A stretch of DNA of 64,000 nt from Paraferrimonas haliotis (GTDB taxonomy: Bacteria > Pseudomonadota > Gammaproteobacteria > Enterobacterales > Shewanellaceae), in NCBI RefSeq assembly GCF_002282895.1, contig NZ_NRRB01000002.1, forward strand, positions 467,676-531,675. Reading direction: 5' to 3'. The position numbers and the translations under genes are program-made. Below are positions 61,342 through 64,000 of this stretch, piece by piece (position 1 is the first letter of the stretch; each line of letters starts with the position of its first letter). Under the pieces are notes generated by a model that saw nothing but the letters and a program-made list of their open reading frames with translations, was not told the origin of the DNA and made no database searches.

Positions 61342-62700
61342 TTGACCGCAGCGACGCTAACGCTAGCGCTGAATAATTTGCACAGCAAATTACAATTGCT
61401 CACTCATGCGCCTCCCCACAATGGCGTGATCCAACTCAGCGAAGCATTCACTGGGGTGCCTCCCCTTGCTTGGCTTGCCTGTCAAACGCAACTGCCCAAG
61501 GTTTACTGGCAAAGTCGTGGTCACAATGAAGAATGCGCCGCCATTGGCGAGTGCCGTCAATACGTGTTCACCGGTCCGGTATCGCCAGAGCAATTAGATG
61601 CGGTTTATCAAGAGTTGCGCAATCAATCCCACGGCCAAGATACTCGTTATTACGGCGGCTGCGCCTTTGATTTAAGCGTGCCAAGTTGGGACGATTTTGG
61701 CCGCGCTCGCTTCGTGTTGCCACGTTTAGAGGTGCGTCGCAATGGCCAAGAATATCGATTACTGTTGAATCTTGACGGGCTCACGAACGACTGGTCTCAC
61801 GAGCTTAAACAAGCTTCGCAAGCCATTAACCAAATTCAACCTGCACGACCACTGCCAGCGCCAAAGAAGTACCCCTTACTGGGACGCAGTGACCTACCAA
61901 ATTATAGCCGTTGGTGCGAGCTAGTGGCACAAGTCACTCATCCCGAGTTCGTTAGCAACACCCCTAAGGTTGTGCTGTCTCGCATCAGTCAATTGCAACT
62001 GGCAGAAGCCGTCGATCCTTGGTCTCTTCTGGCACTTTGGCAGGGTCGCAATCCCAACAGTTATCAATTTGCCTTTCAGTTTGCTGACAACAATTGCTTT
62101 ATTAGTTGCTCTCCAGAGCGGCTGTTTAAGCGTCGCATTAATGAATTAAGCACCGAAGCACTGGCGGGCACTACCACTCGCGGCAATAGCGACGAAGAAG
62201 ACAAAGCATTGGCAGAGGCCTTACTTAAAGACAGTAAAAACAGCCACGAAAATCAATTGGTGGCGCAACACATCATTGATTCGCTCACGCCTCTTAGCCA
62301 ATACATAGGTGCCGACGAAACCCCCAGTTTGTTCAAACTGAATCGGATTCAGCATCTGCACCGCAGCATTACCGCGGAAATCAAACCGCAAGTGAACGAT
62401 TTACAGCTATTACTGGCCTTGCATCCCACGCCAGCGGTTGGCGGGCTACCCAGAGCCTCGGCCATGAGTTATATTCGACAGCAAGAAGGCTATCGTCGCG
62501 GCTGGTACGCTGGCGCATGCGGCTATTTTGGCAAAGATCACAGTGAATTCAGTGTTGCCATTCGCAGCGCACTTATCGCCAATAGCAAGATCAGCCTGTT
62601 CGCTGGCGCCGGCATCGTTCAAGGCTCGAACGCCGATGCTGAATGGAATGAATTAGAAAACAAACTGGCTACCATTTTATCGTTATTGTTGGAATTATGA
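61342..62700 (+). CDS. menF: Isochorismate synthase MenF
   Basis: A 452-residue chorismate-utilising enzyme converting chorismate to isochorismate for menaquinone synthesis. C-terminal blocks FISCSPERLFKRR, STEALAGTTTRG, ALHPTPAVGGLPR and GAGIVQGSNADAEWNELENKL are hallmarks of the family. The frame is open from 61252, but TTG 61342 with GGAGAG 6 bases upstream gives MTAATLTLALNNL, which matches the short N-terminus of known MenF, so I chose it. It overlaps menD by 4 bases. Confidence 0.94.
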   Translation: MTAATLTLALNNLHSKLQLLTHAPPHNGVIQLSEAFTGVPPLAWLACQTQLPKVYWQSRGHNEECAAIGECRQYVFTGPVSPEQLDAVYQELRNQSHGQDTRYYGGCAFDLSVPSWDDFGRARFVLPRLEVRRNGQEYRLLLNLDGLTNDWSHELKQASQAINQIQPARPLPAPKKYPLLGRSDLPNYSRWCELVAQVTHPEFVSNTPKVVLSRISQLQLAEAVDPWSLLALWQGRNPNSYQFAFQFADNNCFISCSPERLFKRRINELSTEALAGTTTRGNSDEEDKALAEALLKDSKNSHENQLVAQHIIDSLTPLSQYIGADETPSLFKLNRIQHLHRSITAEIKPQVNDLQLLLALHPTPAVGGLPRASAMSYIRQQEGYRRGWYAGACGYFGKDHSEFSVAIRSALIANSKISLFAGAGIVQGSNADAEWNELENKLATILSLLLEL

Positions 62701-64000
62701 GTCAAGGGAATCCGGCCCAGTTCAATTTGCTGTGGGCAAGCATTATCATCGAAGAGCTGTCTCGCTTAGGGGTCAATCACATTTGTTTGGCGCCGGGATC
62801 ACGATCCACGCCATTAACTTTAGCAGCGGCCAACCATGATAAGCTGCACTGTCATAGCCATTTCGACGAACGAGGCCTCGGTTTTTTAGCGCTCGGATTG
62901 GCCAAAGCCGGCAATGAAGCCGTGGCCATTATCACCACATCCGGTACCGCCGTCGCCAATTTATACCCCGCCATTATTGAAGCCTACCAAACCGGCGTTC
63001 AACTGATTGTGCTGAGCGGCGACAGACCCGAGGAGCTGCTCAACTGCGGTGCTAATCAAGCCATTAATCAGGTGGGTATCTTTGGCGATTATGTCAATAG
63101 TATTAACCTCAGTGCCGCCAATGACAGCATCCCTGCGGCCAGCTTACTCACTCAGATTGATCAAGTGATGGCGCAAAGCAGTGGTGCTAATGCGCAACCT
63201 GTGCATATTAACTGCATGTTTCGCGAGCCGTTTTATCCAGAATCCGAGCAGATTGAGCAGCCATTACAACAAGCGTCGAGCTGGTTGGCAGGTGTTGAGC
63301 AATGGCGACAATCGGATAAACCCTATTCTCGCTACCCCAAACAACAGTATTTAAGCCCGCCGTCGAGAACTCAGCTGGAAGCCTTTGGCCAAGCAAAGGG
63401 CGTTATTGTGGTTGGGCAGCTGTCACCCCACGATAACCCCGCTAAGTTGCTTACGCTCGCTAACACCTTAGGCTGGCCCGTCATTGCTGATGCGCAATCT
63501 CAATTACGCCAACACGACGATAGCGCCTTGGTTTTACAAGCGGATCAACTGCTGCACAGCGAACCGGCTTTAGCCTTACTAGGTGATGCGGAACATTTAT
63601 TATTAATAGGCGGCCGGCTGGTATCAAAGCGCATTCAAGCCTACATCGCCAGCCACCCTTGGCAGCAAGTGTGGCAATGCTTAGCCAAACCTCAGCGTCT
63701 CGAGCCGGATCATGTTGCCAAACAAATTTGGCACGTATCCGCTGCACAGTTAAGCGCGCTTGCCTGGCCACAGTACAGCCCCAACTATCAATGGGCGCAA
63801 TCACTGACGGAATGGAGCGAACAGCTGGAGCAGCATTGGCAGCGCCAAATAGACGACGGCGAATTTGGTGAAGCGCAGGTAATACGCGCCATTGCTGGCC
63901 AAACTGTGGTTAAGCAAGATCTGTTTATCGGCAACAGTTTGCCGATACGCCTGTTCGATCAATACACTCAGGTAAACAAGCTCACCGAAGCGGTATTCAG
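62697..64000 (+). CDS. menD: MenD, SEPHCHC synthase (partial, runs off window)
   Basis: The first 434 residues of a thiamine-diphosphate enzyme that adds 2-oxoglutarate to isochorismate. Typical blocks are NLLWASIIIEELSRLGV, CLAPGSRSTPLTLAA, HFDERGLGFLALGLAKA and TTSGTAVANLYPAIIEA with the ThDP-activating Glu, and LSGDRPEELLNCGANQAI. The ATG lies in the ATGA overlap with menF. The C-terminal ThDP-binding part is beyond the window end. Anaerobic menaquinone fits the formate dehydrogenases at the other end. Confidence 0.96.
   Translation, partial: MSQGNPAQFNLLWASIIIEELSRLGVNHICLAPGSRSTPLTLAAANHDKLHCHSHFDERGLGFLALGLAKAGNEAVAIITTSGTAVANLYPAIIEAYQTGVQLIVLSGDRPEELLNCGANQAINQVGIFGDYVNSINLSAANDSIPAASLLTQIDQVMAQSSGANAQPVHINCMFREPFYPESEQIEQPLQQASSWLAGVEQWRQSDKPYSRYPKQQYLSPPSRTQLEAFGQAKGVIVVGQLSPHDNPAKLLTLANTLGWPVIADAQSQLRQHDDSALVLQADQLLHSEPALALLGDAEHLLLIGGRLVSKRIQAYIASHPWQQVWQCLAKPQRLEPDHVAKQIWHVSAAQLSALAWPQYSPNYQWAQSLTEWSEQLEQHWQRQIDDGEFGEAQVIRAIAGQTVVKQDLFIGNSLPIRLFDQYTQVNKLTEAVF

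Noticed and set aside
1..64000. CRISPR arrays, rRNA and tRNA genes, prophage genes
   Set aside because: No regularly spaced repeats, no recognisable rRNA or tRNA sequence and no phage structural genes were seen when reading the window; a tRNAscan and CRISPR finder run would settle this.

Overview
The window is a chromosomal segment of a gammaproteobacterium. Its proteins and gene neighbours look most like Alteromonadales of the Shewanella/Ferrimonas type: tandem formate dehydrogenase operons, an acnD/prpF propionate pathway, srkA-dsbA, glnA-ntrB-ntrC, cpxP//cpxRA and menF-menD. This placement is inference from recognised families; no rRNA or tRNA gene was found to confirm it. Most of the segment is densely coding core metabolism. 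One small mobile, degraded island lies at about 19.6-21.6 kb.

Layout. 1-7.2 kb: the end of one periplasmic formate dehydrogenase operon (fdhA tail, fdhB, fdhC), a terminator, a 440-base regulatory gap, then a complete second operon (small Tat-signal protein, fdhA, fdhB, fdhC). 7.4-10.1 kb: a HemN-like radical SAM enzyme, a PfkB-type sugar kinase and a small unknown protein. 10.1-10.3 kb: a well-supported RyhB-type iron-stress small RNA with a Fur box inside its promoter. 10.7-13.4 kb: polA. 13.8-17.6 kb: a MarR regulator with a methyladenine glycosylase, divergent from hmgA-fahA (homogentisate breakdown). 17.8-19.6 kb: two tandem acyltransferases. 19.6-21.5 kb: an RHS toxin remnant with overlapping immunity gene, the 3' end of an IS256-family transposase and a second immunity-like gene. 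21.8-29.4 kb: the propionate (2-methylcitrate) operon, regulator-prpB-prpC-acnD-prpF, followed by a kinase-like gene. 29.4-35.5 kb: zapB, dsbA, srkA, selO, an MFS efflux pump and small conserved proteins. 35.5-39.2 kb: typA and an AbgT transporter. 39.2-44.2 kb: the nitrogen circuit glnA, a DUF4124 protein, ntrB and ntrC. 44.2-47.8 kb: fieF, cpxP and cpxRA. 47.8-49.0 kb: a Cys-rich unknown protein behind a MetJ-like operator, then trmL. 49.0-52.6 kb: cobQ and btuB behind a cobalamin riboswitch. 52.6-61.2 kb: YjeH-type exporter, peroxiredoxin, an M16 protease pair, a DTW protein, a DUF4145/SEL1 protein and a YciC protein. 61.3-64.0 kb: menF and the first part of menD, which runs off the window.

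Regulation is unusually readable here. Visible elements are: Fur box plus RyhB; a sigma-54 promoter with two NtrC sites at glnA and a third NtrC palindrome before ntrB; a CpxR box between cpxP and cpxR; a perfect CRP box at the predicted start of prp transcription; an FNR box before the second immunity-like gene; a MetJ-like palindrome between the -35 and -10 of an uncharacterised gene; and a cobalamin riboswitch. The genes point to a respiratory facultative anaerobe using formate, menaquinone and iron-dependent enzymes.

I do not see an intact, clearly new multi-gene system. The best leads are the RyhB locus, the decayed toxin-immunity locus, the MetJ-like controlled Cys-rich protein and the kinase attached to the propionate operon.
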